NCBI RefSeq assembly: GCF_000337695.1 | Contig: NZ_AOIA01000078.1 | Location: forward strand, 646 to 62,018 | Length of the DNA: 61,373 nt | Direction: 5' to 3' | Source: Natronococcus jeotgali DSM 18795 | GTDB taxonomy: Archaea; Halobacteriota; Halobacteria; Halobacteriales; Natrialbaceae | In this document: piece by piece, positions 1 to 8,790 of the stretch | How positions within the stretch are numbered: the first letter of the stretch is position 1 | Layout of the letters: every line of letters starts with the position of its first letter | The notes under the pieces: model-generated | Seen by the model: only the letters and a program-made list of their open reading frames with translations | Database searches by the model: none | Told to the model about the DNA's origin: nothing | Translations under genes and position numbers: made by a program

Positions 1-41
1 TCGTGAAGTTCTTCGACGGAGATTTCGTCGAGATGATCCAT
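1..41 (-). CDS. IS630-type transposase, N-terminal fragment cut by window edge
   Basis: Reading leftward from an ATG at 39-41, the first 13 residues are MDHLDEISVEELH. As far as I recall, this is the characteristic opening of a haloarchaeal IS630-group transposase. The rest lies outside the window. An element end (GGCACTGTCTATA when read leftward) lies upstream at 85-97, at a normal distance for an IS terminus. Completeness cannot be judged. Confidence 0.6.
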   Translation of the reverse strand, partial: MDHLDEISVEELH

Positions 42-84
42 TAGAAGCTGCAACAACCTATGGGTGGAAAATTCTAACGGTTAC

Positions 85-97
85 TATAGACAGTGCC
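85..97. repeat. IS terminal inverted repeat, GGCACTGTCTATA type
   Basis: The bases TATAGACAGTGCC end the element whose transposase starts at 41. The same GGCACTGTCTA core recurs at 19366, 32527-32538, 34344, 35808-35819 and at both ends of the IS6-family element (39116 and 39860). Read leftward, this end continues as ...TATAGTAACCG, unlike the TAGTT continuation at several of the other sites. Confidence 0.5.
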
Positions 98-286
98 AAG
101 TAAAGCAATCAATCGAATTTCATAGGCTTGATTAGTACTGTCGGGGATCGGCACTACAATTTTTTCTTGCCTCAGTGTTCCGGAGACGGGGGAGAGAAGA
201 TAGAGAGGGCGAGAGATGGCAAAGAACAGTGGGTCTGTGACTGAACAGAGCAGTGAACAAGATGAGTTGAAGGTCTGAAGCCCAAC

Positions 287-373
287 ACCCTACCCTCACT
301 GAGTTAGGGTGGTCACACCACCCCCACCCTAACTCAGTGAGGGTAGGGTGGGGGTTGCTGGTGACCAGCAACC
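287..373. repeat. Two adjacent perfect hairpins (26-bp and 10-bp stems)
   Basis: Positions 287-312 and 324-349 are perfect inverted repeats of 26 bp around an 11-base loop. Three bases later, 353-362 and 364-373 are a second perfect inverted repeat of 10 bp around one G. No gene is convincing here; the overlapping open frames lack protein-like composition. Candidates are an IS200/IS605-like or MITE end, a structured RNA, or a strong bidirectional terminator. The gap from 98 to 581 holds nothing else I recognise. Confidence 0.7.
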
Positions 374-581
374 TCCTTTGCTGTCTTGGGTCCCAGTAAC
401 CGCACTTACAGCTGTTCTATCACCTGTGTATCTTGCTGATCTTTGTACACCACTCTTTCAGAGAGACACTAAAAAAATCTTTCAGCAGATTCTGGAAATA
501 GACACGACCGGGTTTCTTCCGACCGAGGACACTGAGACACTGTTCAATGGAGTCATTCCATAGCCTATTCACATAATTTCC

Positions 582-1859
582 CTAATCTCCGTCCTCAACC
601 AACTCGTCCAAGATATCTATTTCTCGTTCTATTTTTTCTCGATTTAACATTCTTGCTTCTTTTTGTTGCTGAATACGTTCTTCCTTTCCAACTTCGCACT
701 TATGTAGCACAAATTTTATGTCAGACTTACTCCACTCTCCTCTTTTATACACATAATGGCTGATAAGTGATTCATGTAGATTTTTTAATAGATTTAAATC
801 TGCTTGAGAAACGTCAATATCGGTGTTCCCGTGTACCAGTCCATTACGAATATCGACTATCCTATCAATGTGCTTTCTGAAAAATTCCTCATCGTCAGGT
901 CGAATTACTGTAGCCGCTCTATTTGTAATGTCACTGGATGAATCTCCAGGCTCAGATAAGGTTAGAGTTTCTAATCCGCGCCAGAAATCAAGAAACGAAC
1001 TAATTCTATCTGGGTTTGTTATACCGTCGAAAAAGAAATGTAGACCTGATATTAATTGCTCATCTATTTCGTAGTCTTCATCACAAAACCTAGGAAGATT
1101 ATCTATTTCGTCCAGTACCCATTGATCAATTATGACTGGGTTTCTGGGACGAGAATCCTCTGAAAATTCTGCCACGACAAATTCTTCGTTACGGAATACT
1201 AAAATACAAAAGGGAAAAATGATATCACTCCAACTCTTTGGCCACGGACCTGAACTTGTATTTTCATAATTTATCACAGTTTCTTTATGATGCAGATAGT
1301 TCAACTCTGCTAAGAATGTATTTAATATGAATTCCGCTCTCTCTATCGCAAAATATGGATCATTCGAGGGAATATTGATCTTCCAAAATGTGCTTTCTGT
1401 AGATACTTCATAGGGAGAGTCCTGGAAACCGGACCCAAATGATATGTCCTTTTGTGCTGTTTCTAAGAGGTCTATCCCCCTCTCATCCTCTATTTGTTTG
1501 ATAGTTGCTCCATGAAATTCAAACTTATATTTATTAATACTAGATGTTTTTATTGGTAATGGGAATATAACGGAGTATTTCTCTTCTTCACTAGTTCCAA
1601 GTTTCCGCTTTAGTTCGTTAATTGATTCCTGAAATTTCGATTCAATGTCTTCCTCTGGATCGATTTGTCCAATTATATTTCTCATCTCATGTTCAAACCT
1701 TTTCCCAGATATACCATATCTTCTACGCGGAAAATGCAATTTTTCAATTATAAAAGCGAGTAGTTTTTCAATCCTATTGGAATTCTCAAATGAAGTACGT
1801 CCGTTTTCATCTAATACCTCTGCTGCTTCTCTGATGAGTATCTTCAGTTCCTCATCCAT
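582..1859 (-). CDS. AT-rich protein with Apea-like HEPN motif, possible RNase
   Basis: This 425-residue protein is not clearly assignable over its N-terminal 280 residues. The C-terminal part carries RNGLVHG near residues 338-344, which fits the R-x4-6-H signature of HEPN nucleases, preceded by a helical stretch with a WRGLETL segment as in Apea-type HEPN proteins. HEPN proteins are commonly RNases in toxin-antitoxin or antiviral systems. The gene is visibly AT-rich compared with its neighbours, which suggests recent transfer. A TATA-like TTTATAG lies about 24 bases before the ATG, so a very short leader is likely. It sits alone between an IS end with hairpins and a short unknown gene, with no recognisable antitoxin partner. 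The HEPN call is moderately sure; a defence role is inference. Confidence 0.7.
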   Translation of the reverse strand: MDEELKILIREAAEVLDENGRTSFENSNRIEKLLAFIIEKLHFPRRRYGISGKRFEHEMRNIIGQIDPEEDIESKFQESINELKRKLGTSEEEKYSVIFPLPIKTSSINKYKFEFHGATIKQIEDERGIDLLETAQKDISFGSGFQDSPYEVSTESTFWKINIPSNDPYFAIERAEFILNTFLAELNYLHHKETVINYENTSSGPWPKSWSDIIFPFCILVFRNEEFVVAEFSEDSRPRNPVIIDQWVLDEIDNLPRFCDEDYEIDEQLISGLHFFFDGITNPDRISSFLDFWRGLETLTLSEPGDSSSDITNRAATVIRPDDEEFFRKHIDRIVDIRNGLVHGNTDIDVSQADLNLLKNLHESLISHYVYKRGEWSKSDIKFVLHKCEVGKEERIQQQKEARMLNREKIEREIDILDELVEDGD

Positions 1860-1973
1860 ACCGACATCAAGAAAATCCTTCTATAAATTCTTTACAAGAT
1901 TCATAGGACGGTCCAATTTCTCAGTGGCATTCCTGTCTCTTCCTCTGGAGTTTCGGTATATTATAAGCCATCT

Positions 1974-2285
1974 TCAACGAACCTTTCCAGTCGCCTCGCG
2001 ATTGATACCGATCCAGTCTCCGAACTCTGGACCCAGCTGTTCGACCAGCAGTCGATCCGTGACCGATTCATCCGTGCCGTCCGCCGGTTCGCTGACGGCC
2101 GCACCGTCCCCGAGTGTTACGAGGCCCTCGAGAACCTCGAGGTTGAGAATTGCAGTCTGGTAGATTACGAGTGCACGAGTCTCGTCGATATCAAGATACT
2201 GGATGTTGCAGGCCTCGAGCGTCGACAAGAGGTCAACCGGGGATGGAAAGGTTTGCTCTCGAGACGACTCCGAGTCGCTTGACAT
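1974..2285 (-). CDS. Small acidic protein of unknown function
   Basis: This encodes 103 residues from the internal ATG at 2285; an upstream ATG at 2363 is possible but adds a low-complexity charged leader. The middle reads like a small folded domain (LLSTLEACNIQYLDIDETR, then an aliphatic stretch), while the last 30 residues look less conserved. I do not recognise the family. It lies downstream of RidA on the same strand with a 108-base gap and could be the last gene of that operon or a truncated orphan. No membrane segment or metal motif is visible. Confidence 0.4.
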   Translation of the reverse strand: MSSDSESSREQTFPSPVDLLSTLEACNIQYLDIDETRALVIYQTAILNLEVLEGLVTLGDGAAVSEPADGTDESVTDRLLVEQLGPEFGDWIGINREATGKVR

Positions 2286-2393
2286 TAGGTTTTCATTTCT
2301 GGTCTGTTCCAATAGCCTCTTCTCTTCGTCCCCGGAGCTGCGAACATTGGACCTCTGCAGCACAACGACGCGGCGTGCTCCGCGTGTTGATCG

Positions 2394-2765
2394 CTACTCC
2401 GCTATCGCCTCGATCTCGACGTCGATCGGGACCGGTAGCGACGTCACTTCGACGGCGCTTCGAGCCGGGAACGGAGCCGTCATGTACTCGGCGTACACCT
2501 CGTTGACCGCCTCATAATCGGCCATGTCCGTCACGAACACGGTCGTCTTAACGACATCATCGAGAGAACGGTCGGCGGCGTCGAGTACGGCTGCGACGTT
2601 TTCGAGCGTCCGTCTTGCCTGTTTTCGAACATCACCATCGATGACATCTCCCGACGAGGGGTCGACCGGTCCCTGTCCAGAGACGTAGACGTTCGAGTCG
2701 GTCACGATACCTTGGGAGAACGGTCCGATACTGTCCGGTGCTGCTGTCGTCGAAATTTCGTCCAT
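2394..2765 (-). CDS. RidA-family enamine/imine deaminase
   Basis: The 123-residue length is normal for RidA (YjgF/YER057c/UK114). Family marks include GPFSQGIV near residues 14-21, VSGQGPVD near 28-35, and PARSAVEV at 100-107 with the conserved Arg at 102 that binds the substrate carboxylate. RidA hydrolyses reactive enamine/imine intermediates made by PLP enzymes; relatives act in catabolic operons. The start is set at ATG 2765 because the upstream frame is not RidA-like. It is the downstream partner of a creatininase-family gene, a dehydratase and a GntP permease, so it may clear an imine formed in that pathway rather than do general housekeeping. Confidence 0.85.
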   Translation of the reverse strand: MDEISTTAAPDSIGPFSQGIVTDSNVYVSGQGPVDPSSGDVIDGDVRKQARRTLENVAAVLDAADRSLDDVVKTTVFVTDMADYEAVNEVYAEYMTAPFPARSAVEVTSLPVPIDVEIEAIAE

Positions 2766-2891
2766 AGTGGTGTTGCTGTGATTTGCTGTGGAATCGTCAG
2801 ATTGATTGGCTATACATGAACCGTCACCGGCGAGGCGATGGATCGCGACCATCGTCTCGAAACGGCAGACGGCGTCCGTCGAGGGAGGAAC

Positions 2892-3701
2892 TCAGTCGGC
2901 GTTCTGTTCGTGCACCTCTACGAGGAGTTCTGCAAAGGCCTCCGTCGTCGCCTCGAAGAGTTGTTCGCCGGTGGTCTCGTCCGCGACGTTCGGATCGCCG
3001 ATCGCACCGCTGTCGGAGTATTCCTCGAACTGGCGATACACCGACAGCGGACCGCCGCTGACGAGGTCGTCCCCACCGAGGTCGTACTGCTCGTCCCAGT
3101 AGGTCGCAGGCATCGCGTCGGTGTCGACGAGTTCCGGGTGAAGATACATCATCAGCGATGTCTCGAACTCCCCGCCGTGGGCCATCCCGCCCGTGTCGCT
3201 GTCGCGCACTTCGTCTACGAAATCGGTCACCAGCTCGAAGTACGTGACTCCGAGAATCTCGGTCTCCGGGTGTTCGCGTCCAAGTTCCGACACGGCAGCG
3301 CCGATGAGCGGAGTGTTCCCGCCGTGGCCGTTCACCAGCAACAGCGCGTCAAAACCGTTTTCAAGCCCGGAATCGGCAGTGTCACGGACGAAATTGAGGA
3401 GCGTCTCGAACCCTGCCGAAAGCGTCCCGCCGAGCGAGAGATGATGCGGGGAGTAACCGGGTCTGATCGGTGGTGCGACCAGAACGGGCACATCCTCAGC
3501 CGCGTGTTTTGCGCCCGCTGTCGCGACACCGTTCGCCAGCAGCGTATCGGTCATGACCGGGAGATGCTCCCCGTGTTGCTCAATGCTGCCGACTGGAACG
3601 ACGAGCACGGAGCCGTCGGTCTCGCCGACGCTCGCGATATCGCTCGCGGATTGTGCACCAAGCGAGACCACGTCGTCGAATCTGGCAGTTGGGCACGTCA
3701 T
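2892..3701 (-). CDS. Creatininase-family amidohydrolase
   Basis: This 269-residue protein has the creatininase metal motifs: SIEQHGEHLP at 39-48, an Asp at 52, NGHGGN at 124-129 and AHGGEFETS near 174-182. Family members hydrolyse cyclic or linear amides (creatinine, the mycofactocin MftE substrate, FAPy in riboflavin and F420 synthesis). Its ATG overlaps the stop of the upstream dehydratase gene by 4 bases, so the two are translationally coupled. It is therefore likely catabolic, perhaps opening a lactam or amide related to the dehydratase substrate. The exact substrate is unknown. Confidence 0.85.
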   Translation of the reverse strand: MTCPTARFDDVVSLGAQSASDIASVGETDGSVLVVPVGSIEQHGEHLPVMTDTLLANGVATAGAKHAAEDVPVLVAPPIRPGYSPHHLSLGGTLSAGFETLLNFVRDTADSGLENGFDALLLVNGHGGNTPLIGAAVSELGREHPETEILGVTYFELVTDFVDEVRDSDTGGMAHGGEFETSLMMYLHPELVDTDAMPATYWDEQYDLGGDDLVSGGPLSVYRQFEEYSDSGAIGDPNVADETTGEQLFEATTEAFAELLVEVHEQNAD

Positions 3702-4861
3702 GCGATGCGGTACTCCTCAATGCTGTCTCGATCGACTTCGACGCCCAGTCCGGGACCTTCCGGCACAGACAGCGCCCCATCAGAGATCTCGAACGGGTCA
3801 CGGATAACGTCGTCTTCCCAGCCGTAGTAGACCGAATCTGGCGGGAGCGAGAAACCAGGGACGCCATGGACGGAGTGCAGGATCGCGGCCGTCCGGACGC
3901 CGAGATCGAACGCGCAATGGTGAGCGGCCGGGATCCCTGCGTCCTCTGCGATAGCCGCCTGCTGGCGGAGCCCCGCGATACCGCCCGCCGGCGTCAGATC
4001 GAGGACCGCGACATCGACGGCACCAGCGTCGATGAGCCGGCGCAGGTTGTGCGGGATGTATGTGTCTTCATTCGGTCCCATCGGTTGCCCAGTCTGGTTT
4101 TTCAGGCTGGCCATCGATCTATGTGCGTCGACTCGGATCGGCTGTTCCATGTACTGGAGGTAGATCCCGGCATCGGCGAGTTGCGAGCCGACGCGGATCG
4201 CCTGATCAATCGTCCAGCCCTGATTGGGATCGAGTCGGAACTCCAGTTCGCCATCGACTTCGTCGTGCATCGCTTTGATGCGGGCGACATCTTCTCTCCA
4301 GTCGCGACCGGCTTTTGTCTTCAGCACGGAGTAGCCCGCATCAAGCACCTCGGCGGCACGCCGCCTAGACTGGTCGGTCGGGAGAATACCGAGACAGTAC
4401 GCCACGTCGATCTCTCGAGCGTCGCCATAGTCGTCCTGATGGTCGCGGTGTCTCACGTCCGTCTGGCTTGGCGTCGTCCAGCCCCCGAGGAGTTCGTACA
4501 CTGGCTTATCGAGCGACTTGCCCACGATGTCCCAGCACGCTACTTCGACCGGTGCAAAGAACATGTCGGCGTTAGCGTATTCGATGAACACTTGTCGTCG
4601 AAGCTTCTCCAGTTCGAACGGCGACTGGCCGACGACGAGCGGGCGGATTCCATCTTCGATGATGGAGACGGTCGCCTCCGGCGTGAGGAAGACGCGGACT
4701 TCTCCCCAGCCGGAGACCCCCTCGTCGGTGTCGACCCGGACCAGGACACGGTCCATGTCATCGAGCGAGTTGTGATTCGTTACGTACGGTCCAATGCCTC
4801 CGTCTTCGAACGGAACGAGTGGAACGTTGACCGCGAACGCTTGGATATCTGTAATTTTCAT
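3698..4861 (-). CDS. Enolase-superfamily (mandelate racemase / muconate lactonizing) dehydratase
   Basis: This is a 387-residue enolase-superfamily member with the usual N-terminal capping domain and a barrel. Active-site marks are KTK at 181-183 (acid/base lysine), metal ligands D211 (DPNQGW), E239 (MEQP) and E265/D266 (PNEDTY), and HH at 314-315, which could supply the partner histidine of a His-Asp dyad. These residues place it in the mandelate-racemase/acid-sugar-dehydratase branch: abstraction of a proton next to a carboxylate, then racemisation or loss of water. The preceding permease gene is of the gluconate type, so a sugar acid is one plausible substrate. The downstream creatininase and RidA are unusual companions for a sugar-acid route and suggest a nitrogen-containing substrate instead. 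Confidence 0.85.
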   Translation of the reverse strand: MKITDIQAFAVNVPLVPFEDGGIGPYVTNHNSLDDMDRVLVRVDTDEGVSGWGEVRVFLTPEATVSIIEDGIRPLVVGQSPFELEKLRRQVFIEYANADMFFAPVEVACWDIVGKSLDKPVYELLGGWTTPSQTDVRHRDHQDDYGDAREIDVAYCLGILPTDQSRRRAAEVLDAGYSVLKTKAGRDWREDVARIKAMHDEVDGELEFRLDPNQGWTIDQAIRVGSQLADAGIYLQYMEQPIRVDAHRSMASLKNQTGQPMGPNEDTYIPHNLRRLIDAGAVDVAVLDLTPAGGIAGLRQQAAIAEDAGIPAAHHCAFDLGVRTAAILHSVHGVPGFSLPPDSVYYGWEDDVIRDPFEISDGALSVPEGPGLGVEVDRDSIEEYRIA

Positions 4862-4963
4862 GGGTATCTCTGTCAGGTGATTAGCTGTCGAATCGAGTCA
4901 TAACCGTCGCGCACGGCGACCGTATCGGTGGACTGCATGTGCCCAAATCGGAGTATTCGTCCG

Positions 4964-6331
4964 TCATGCGAGGGGCATCACCGTTGAAATGGTGAGAGTG
5001 AAGACGAGTCCGAAGACCGCTATCAGGGTCGTGACGACCGTCCACGTTTTGAGCGCCTCCGCCTGTGTCAGCCCGCCAATCTCGGTGATGATCCAGAACC
5101 CACCGTCGTTGTACCACGAAAGGATGTTGCCGCCCGCACCGATGGCCATTACGAGGTACGCCGGATGAACCGTCAATTGTCCGATGAGGGGCGCTACGAT
5201 TCCGGCAGTCGTAAGCATCGCGACGGTTGCGGATCCCTGCGCGATACGAACTGCGGCGGCGATGATCCACGCGGTGATGATGAGACCAAGTCCGAGTTCC
5301 TGGAGCGCGCTGGAGATGTACCCGCCGACGCCGGCCGCAGCAAGCATCCCGCCGAACGCCCCGCCCGCCCCGACGATAGCGGCGATGTTTCCACCTTCCT
5401 TTAGTGCCTCGGTCAGTTCGTCCGCCCACGTCTCCAGGTCGTCCGTGTTCATTCGGTAGAACGTGATGGCCGAAACGAGCGCGGCGACGGTCAGCGCGAA
5501 ATTCGGATTCCCTACGAATGCAAAGAGCGCGACGAACCAGTCGCCGGACGAGAAGAACGTGTTGGTGATGGTCTGTGCACCTACCAGCACGATGGCGAGC
5601 AGGATTGGCAGAGACGCCTCCAGCACGCCCGGGAGGTTCGACGCGGGCTGCTGTGAAATGTCTTTGAGCTCCTCTGTCGTCGTCCCCATTGTGTCGCGGA
5701 GTGGAATGTCGATCCGCTTCGCGATGAATTTACCGTAAACCAGCCCCGAGAGCACCGCCGTCGGGAAGCCGACCAGCATCCCGACGAGCATCGTCGTGCC
5801 GAGATTCGCCTCGACCTCGGACGCGACGGCGAGCGGGCCGGGAGTGGGAGGAACGAAGACGTGCGTCGTCGCGGCGGCAGCGCAGATGACGACGATAAAC
5901 AGCGAATAGCTGTGTCCGACTCGTGCCCGCATCGAGCGAGCGAGCGGCGCAAGCAGGTAGAACACGTTGCCGAAGAAGACAGGAATCGCGAGGACGAACC
6001 CGCTCCCAAACAACGCGTACTCGCCGTTATCCTCGCCCGTGATCGCCGTAAACGAGCGGATAATGCGCTCAGCAGCACCGCTTTCCAGCATCGTCTTTCC
6101 GATCACTGCCGCCATCAGGATGGGGATCCCTACCCCCGCGAACGTATCACCGAACGCTGTCGCGGTTTCGGACGCGATGTCTCCGAGCGGGACCTGGGGC
6201 GCTACCGTCCCGACGGCGAACGTCGAAATTATCAGACCGATGAACGCCGGCAATTTGAGTTTCACCAGGAGTAGTACTGTCATCATCAAACCGATTCCAA
6301 ATGCTACCAGCGGGGCATGTTCGAATGCCAT
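4964..6331 (-). CDS. GntP-family permease (gluconate-type H+ symporter)
   Basis: About 455 residues are almost entirely hydrophobic, with a dozen or more membrane segments and glycine-rich re-entrant stretches (for example VGAGGAFGGML) typical of GntP/ion-transporter superfamily permeases. Known members import gluconate and related acids with protons. I start it at ATG 6331 (MAFEHAPLVAF) because the longer frame adds a charged leader that is not conserved in type; ATG 6361 is the next alternative. It is the first gene of the leftward operon with the dehydratase, creatininase and RidA. It diverges from an IclR gene, an arrangement often meaning substrate-responsive control from the shared intergenic region. 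Confidence 0.85.
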   Translation of the reverse strand: MAFEHAPLVAFGIGLMMTVLLLVKLKLPAFIGLIISTFAVGTVAPQVPLGDIASETATAFGDTFAGVGIPILMAAVIGKTMLESGAAERIIRSFTAITGEDNGEYALFGSGFVLAIPVFFGNVFYLLAPLARSMRARVGHSYSLFIVVICAAAATTHVFVPPTPGPLAVASEVEANLGTTMLVGMLVGFPTAVLSGLVYGKFIAKRIDIPLRDTMGTTTEELKDISQQPASNLPGVLEASLPILLAIVLVGAQTITNTFFSSGDWFVALFAFVGNPNFALTVAALVSAITFYRMNTDDLETWADELTEALKEGGNIAAIVGAGGAFGGMLAAAGVGGYISSALQELGLGLIITAWIIAAAVRIAQGSATVAMLTTAGIVAPLIGQLTVHPAYLVMAIGAGGNILSWYNDGGFWIITEIGGLTQAEALKTWTVVTTLIAVFGLVFTLTISTVMPLA

Positions 6332-6771
6332 ACCCTGGCACATGTATTGAACAAACATAAATTTATTCCCCCAGTTAGACTTATTTTCAGAACTTTTTGA
6401 CAGAAACGCTTCCGATTGTGCCAAAAACACAGTCCGGGGCCGTGGATTAGGGGATCGCAAGAGGGCGACGCCGTCGGCGGCAAAACTACGTTGTGCAGCC
6501 GCTCCGACCGTTTCATCGCAGTGGAACGTCTCCTATTTGAGTACTGCTTTTGCACGTTCCCTGTGGGATCTTCCGATCATGCCGAAAAAGTTTCCGAAGA
6601 TAGGAAGGAAACCGACTCGATACGTCGCTTGAGCGTTCAGACTGCAGAAGTCGGCAGAACTCCTTAGCAAGCATTGGGTTACCTGTAAAGGTATCCCTGT
6701 CGCCGGCCTCAGTTTTGTCTTTTCGACAGAGTCGGAAATCTAGTCGACGATGCAGAAGAGGTTTTTTGCTC
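6332..6771. promoter_or_regulatory. Divergent control region between GntP and IclR genes
   Basis: These 440 bases hold no convincing gene. Leftward, an AATAAATTTATG stretch near 6355-6366 could be the TATA box of the permease operon. Rightward, an AGAGG run about 10 bases before ATG 6772 could be a ribosome site. A near-palindrome at 6676-6697 (GGGtTACC, six bases, GGTAtCCC) is a candidate operator for the neighbouring IclR. The length is large for a haloarchaeal spacer, and the middle (6420-6660) shows no structure I can name. Confidence 0.4.
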
Positions 6772-7554
6772 ATGAACAAACGAGACGGCAGCATGGCTGA
6801 TGACTGCTCACAGAAGACGATCACCGCGGTCGAGACTTCGTTCGATATTCTGGAGACGCTCGATGATCTGGAACCAGCAGGGGTTTCAGCGATCGCGGAG
6901 CAACTCAAAATGTCCACGAGTACCGTTTTCAACCATCTAAACACATTACTCCAACGGGGATACGTAGTGAAAGAAGGTACCGAGTATCGCCGGTCGCTTC
7001 AGTTTCTAGCCGACGGCGGGACTGTCAGACAGCGGCGTGACGCGGCATCGTTACTCAAAGAGAAAGTCGAAGCGCTAGCCGGTTCGACGGGCGAAATCGC
7101 GGGTGCGGCGGTAGAAGAACGGGGTCAGCGGGTTATTATCGCCCGCAGCTCCGGTGATATGGCCACCGCCGACAAGATCCCGATTGGGAATCACTCGACT
7201 ATGCACTGGACGTCGCTGGGCAAAGCCATCCTAGCGTGTCTATCCCCTGCTAGGCGCGCCGAGATTATCGACCGTCACGGGCTCCCGCGTGGGACCGAAC
7301 GAACGCTCACAGAGCGGGACGAACTCGAGGACGCACTCGAAGAGATACGTCGGCAGGGGTACGCGATCGATGATGAAGAGCACCTGCGAGGCGTGAGAGG
7401 AATCGCAGTGCCGGTTCTCGACGACGATCAAAATGTCATCGCCTCGATTGGCATTACGGGCCCGCAGAGCAGGTTTCGCTCCTCGTATCTCGCTGATCTC
7501 CTCGACTCGCTGGAGTACGCGAAAAACGAAATCGAAGTAAGGACCCGCTATTAG
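6772..7554 (+). CDS. IclR-family transcriptional regulator (1 of 6)
   Basis: A protein of about 260 residues with an N-terminal winged helix (SAIAEQLKMSTSTVFNHLNT is the helix-turn-helix, near residues 35-55) and a C-terminal IclR effector domain with the KAILACLSPARRAEIIDRHG block. The start ATG 6772 is chosen for an AGAGG upstream; ATG 6793 is also possible. IclR proteins bind small organic acids or aromatics and repress or activate adjacent operons. Divergent placement from the GntP-dehydratase-creatininase-RidA operon makes that its likely target. Confidence 0.9.
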   Translation: MNKRDGSMADDCSQKTITAVETSFDILETLDDLEPAGVSAIAEQLKMSTSTVFNHLNTLLQRGYVVKEGTEYRRSLQFLADGGTVRQRRDAASLLKEKVEALAGSTGEIAGAAVEERGQRVIIARSSGDMATADKIPIGNHSTMHWTSLGKAILACLSPARRAEIIDRHGLPRGTERTLTERDELEDALEEIRRQGYAIDDEEHLRGVRGIAVPVLDDDQNVIASIGITGPQSRFRSSYLADLLDSLEYAKNEIEVRTRY

Positions 7555-7606
7555 ACCTTAGTGCTGTCAGGAACCGATTGATAATGTCTACGAGGATCGA
7601 AATTCC

Positions 7607-7753
7607 GTGTTCGCGGTATTGCTCTACAATATCTGGCGACTCACCGGCTTCCTGCTGAAGGGTGGCATCGATGGCGAGATGGACTACACGTCAGTACTGA
7701 CAACAGACGAGTGTGTGGAGCTAATCGTGTCAGCGTTGATTCCGCCTGACTGA
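7607..7753 (+). pseudogene. Transposase C-terminal remnant (ISH3-like)
   Basis: An open reading segment ending in TGA at 7751-7753 translates as a typical haloarchaeal transposase tail: LLYNIWRLTGFLLKGG, then ECVELIVSALIPPD. The upstream portion of the gene is missing. Family assignment (ISH3-like) is from memory of similar C-termini. Downstream DNA to about 8020 shows no gene. Confidence 0.5.
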
Positions 7754-8028
7754 GGGACTGTACTCTCGCCGGGATTGCTTGCTCAAGAGTGGCGACGCTC
7801 TTTGAGGTCGTCTGAATCCACGCAATTTCTCACGGTCACGTGATCCTTTCTTCGCGCGGGCTCTAGATCGAGGTCAACCTTGAGAAGAAATTTCTGTATA
7901 TCAATATTACCTTTATGAGGGGAGATATGTCATTGGCCCTGGTTTTACAGACCTCGAGATGGCTGTAAGCGGTAATTCATCACTGAGACGAGCGTACTTT
8001 TGATTAGTAGTCACAAGTAGCTTTACTA

Positions 8029-8786
8029 ATGGCGACGCCCTCTGCCGAGCCAAGTCGATAGAAATCAACGATTCAGCGGCTACACCCCGGGAACGTCCCT
8101 CGAGGACGCCCTTACGGAGTGCCTCGAGTTCAAGCAGGACAAGTCACCGAACTATCGGTAGAATCTCGAGCGCGTCGTCGAGGATTGGATCGACTTCTGC
8201 GAGGCGCGGCTGGACGTAACGACCGTCGAAGATGTCGCGAAACACCACATGAGCCGGTACGCCAGCCATCTCGCCCGCCGGATCGAAGCCGGCGATGCTG
8301 GCGACAGCGAGATCTCGGCAACGATGGCGTAGACGTACTACGACTACATCTCGGCGTTCCTCGCGTGGACCGTCAAGTCGGACTACCGTGGGGAGAACCC
8401 GGCTGAGAAGCCCGAACCCCGTGAATCGCTTTCTGACCACCCCTCGAGCGACGAGTACGAGCGGCAGTTCTGGAACTCAAAGCAGCGCTAGACCATCCTC
8501 AATTACGTTCGCTGGCGCGTCGATAGCGCTTACCAAGAGTCGATCGCACCGATGCCGATCTTGCACCAGCGCCTGCGCGATCGCCTATTCTGGGTCTGGG
8601 GTGAGGTACTGAAAGATCCGGCCGACATCGGCGCCGCGGCCTCCGGTGGGCTGACGTCGACCTCGATGACGGCATCGCGACGATTCTCGAGACGATCCTT
8701 CCCTGCGAGGACCTGCGGATACGCTCCGATTCGAAAATCACGTACAGCGGCCGATTCGACGGCCGCCAAATCGTTTTTAACAGACA
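8029..8786 (+). pseudogene. Tyrosine-recombinase (integrase) relic with three in-frame TAG codons
   Basis: From 8081 one frame reads as an integrase SAM-like N-terminal domain (TPGTSLEDALTECLEFKQ, then LERVVEDWIDFCEARLDV, YYDYISAFLAWTVKSDY, ILNYVRWRVDSAY). It is interrupted by TAG at 8159-8161, 8330-8332 and 8489-8491. After a frameshift between about 8545 and 8644, a second frame continues with WADVDLDDGIATILETI and runs into a MITE-like repeat. No catalytic C-terminal Arg/His/Tyr set is recognisable. It probably marks a past integration event. The possible original start at 8029 is in a different frame, so more damage exists there. Confidence 0.55.
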
Positions 8787-8790
8787 TACA

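Noticed and set aside
287-373. Rolling-circle replication origin
   Set aside because: No Rep gene or nick-site motif nearby; the hairpins alone are not enough.
132-563. Open frames on both strands over the hairpins
   Set aside because: Their composition follows the inverted repeat and does not resemble any protein; no promoter or start context.
2838-4903. Long open frames opposite the creatininase and dehydratase genes
   Set aside because: GC-rich antisense shadows of genes with clear catalytic motifs.
8081-8542. Pyrrolysine or recoded TAG gene
   Set aside because: A frameshift follows, the C-terminal catalytic part is missing and a MITE-like repeat lies in the frame, so decay is the simpler reading; kept only as a low-interest finding.
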